Part shown: positions 63,823-64,000 of the stretch, one piece after another
Layout: each line of letters starts with the position of its first letter
Numbering within the stretch: the first letter of the stretch is position 1
DNA from: JAUNKE01 sp041853585
Lineage (GTDB): Bacteria; Bacillota; Clostridia; Peptostreptococcales; Filifactoraceae
Assembly: GCA_041853585.1 (NCBI GenBank)
Contig: JBGZSM010000089.1
Location: forward strand, 7,037-71,036
Direction of reading: 5' to 3'
DNA length: 64,000 bases
Position numbers and translations under genes: made by a program
Notes under the pieces: model-generated
Seen by the model: only the letters and a program-made list of their open reading frames with translations
What the model was told of the DNA's origin: nothing
Databases searched by the model: none

Positions 63823-64000
63823 CATTATATTTCAATTATCGAAGGTTATAATCCAATTATAAAACCTAAATTGCAATAGCAAATGCATATTTTGTAGAAA
63901 AAATTGAAAAGCACTAAATTCAACACATGGAACGGGTACTTGCAGAACAGAATTTAGTCGGATGCCGTCAAGACCAAAAGAGAAACGAGTCTTGATGGCA
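63823..64000. other. Non-coding end of the window with a strong hairpin
   Basis: No gene is visible. GCCGTCAAGAC (63964-63974) and GTCTTGATGGC (63989-63999) form an 11-bp stem with one G-T pair and a 14-base loop; the window ends before any T-run can be seen. It shares the TCAAGACC core with the hairpin at 3358-3390. Confidence 0.5.

Noticed and set aside
1..64000. CRISPR arrays, tRNA or rRNA genes, insertion sequences
   Set aside because: I looked and found no regularly spaced repeats, no cloverleaf-like sequences and no transposase frame in the window.

Overview
This window looks like chromosomal DNA of an anaerobic, low-GC Gram-positive of the class Clostridia. The evidence is HPr kinase, a leucyl T-box leader, a rubredoxin, HemZ, several TTG/GTG starts, strong AGGAGG ribosome sites and clostridial gene orders (cmk-plsC-ispH-rpsA, relA-dtd-hemZ-hisS-aspS, zapA-U32-mutS2). 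A Peptostreptococcaceae-type organism is a guess, not something the sequence proves.

Layout, left half. Positions 1-3255 hold an mltG-trmR-trhP-mtnN operon, which joins cell-wall glycan cleavage, wobble-uridine tRNA modification and SAM by-product recycling. Positions 3256-4925 are an AT-rich accessory island with one exported protein and one small membrane protein, bounded on both sides by copies of the 3' end and terminator of a 77-aa gene. Next come an exported stalk-domain protein, CorA and a CNNM/CorC transporter, a GIY-YIG protein and PheB. A tight dnaG-rpoD-hflX-(HTH/HEAT)-yigZ-nadE operon follows. Positions 15.9-22.3 kb are accessory: a peptidase E homologue, a Nudix hydrolase, a holin-like type I toxin with a convergent antitoxin RNA, an orphan copy of that RNA, a broken DUF6176 gene, a methyltransferase, a XerS-like recombinase, a frameshifted glyoxalase gene and a putative metallopeptidase.

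Middle. Positions 22.4-45.8 kb are almost entirely minus-strand housekeeping genes: relA-dtd-MBL-hemZ-hisS-aspS; a lone pilin followed by recJ-apt; rpiR-cmk-plsC-ispH-rpsA-rubredoxin; zapA-U32-mutS2; and uvrC-hprK. leuS faces the other way behind a T-box.

Right end. Positions 48.5-63.8 kb are a polymorphic-toxin locus read on the minus strand. A small secreted YD-repeat protein is followed by a 1119-aa exported protein, then a 2802-aa RHS protein with a C-terminal nuclease-like tip, then four small immunity-like genes. The 1119-aa and 2802-aa frames are continuous except for one TAG codon, so they may be one very large secreted toxin gene. A 128-bp terminator-plus-promoter cassette occurs twice among the immunity-like genes and separates them into independent units.
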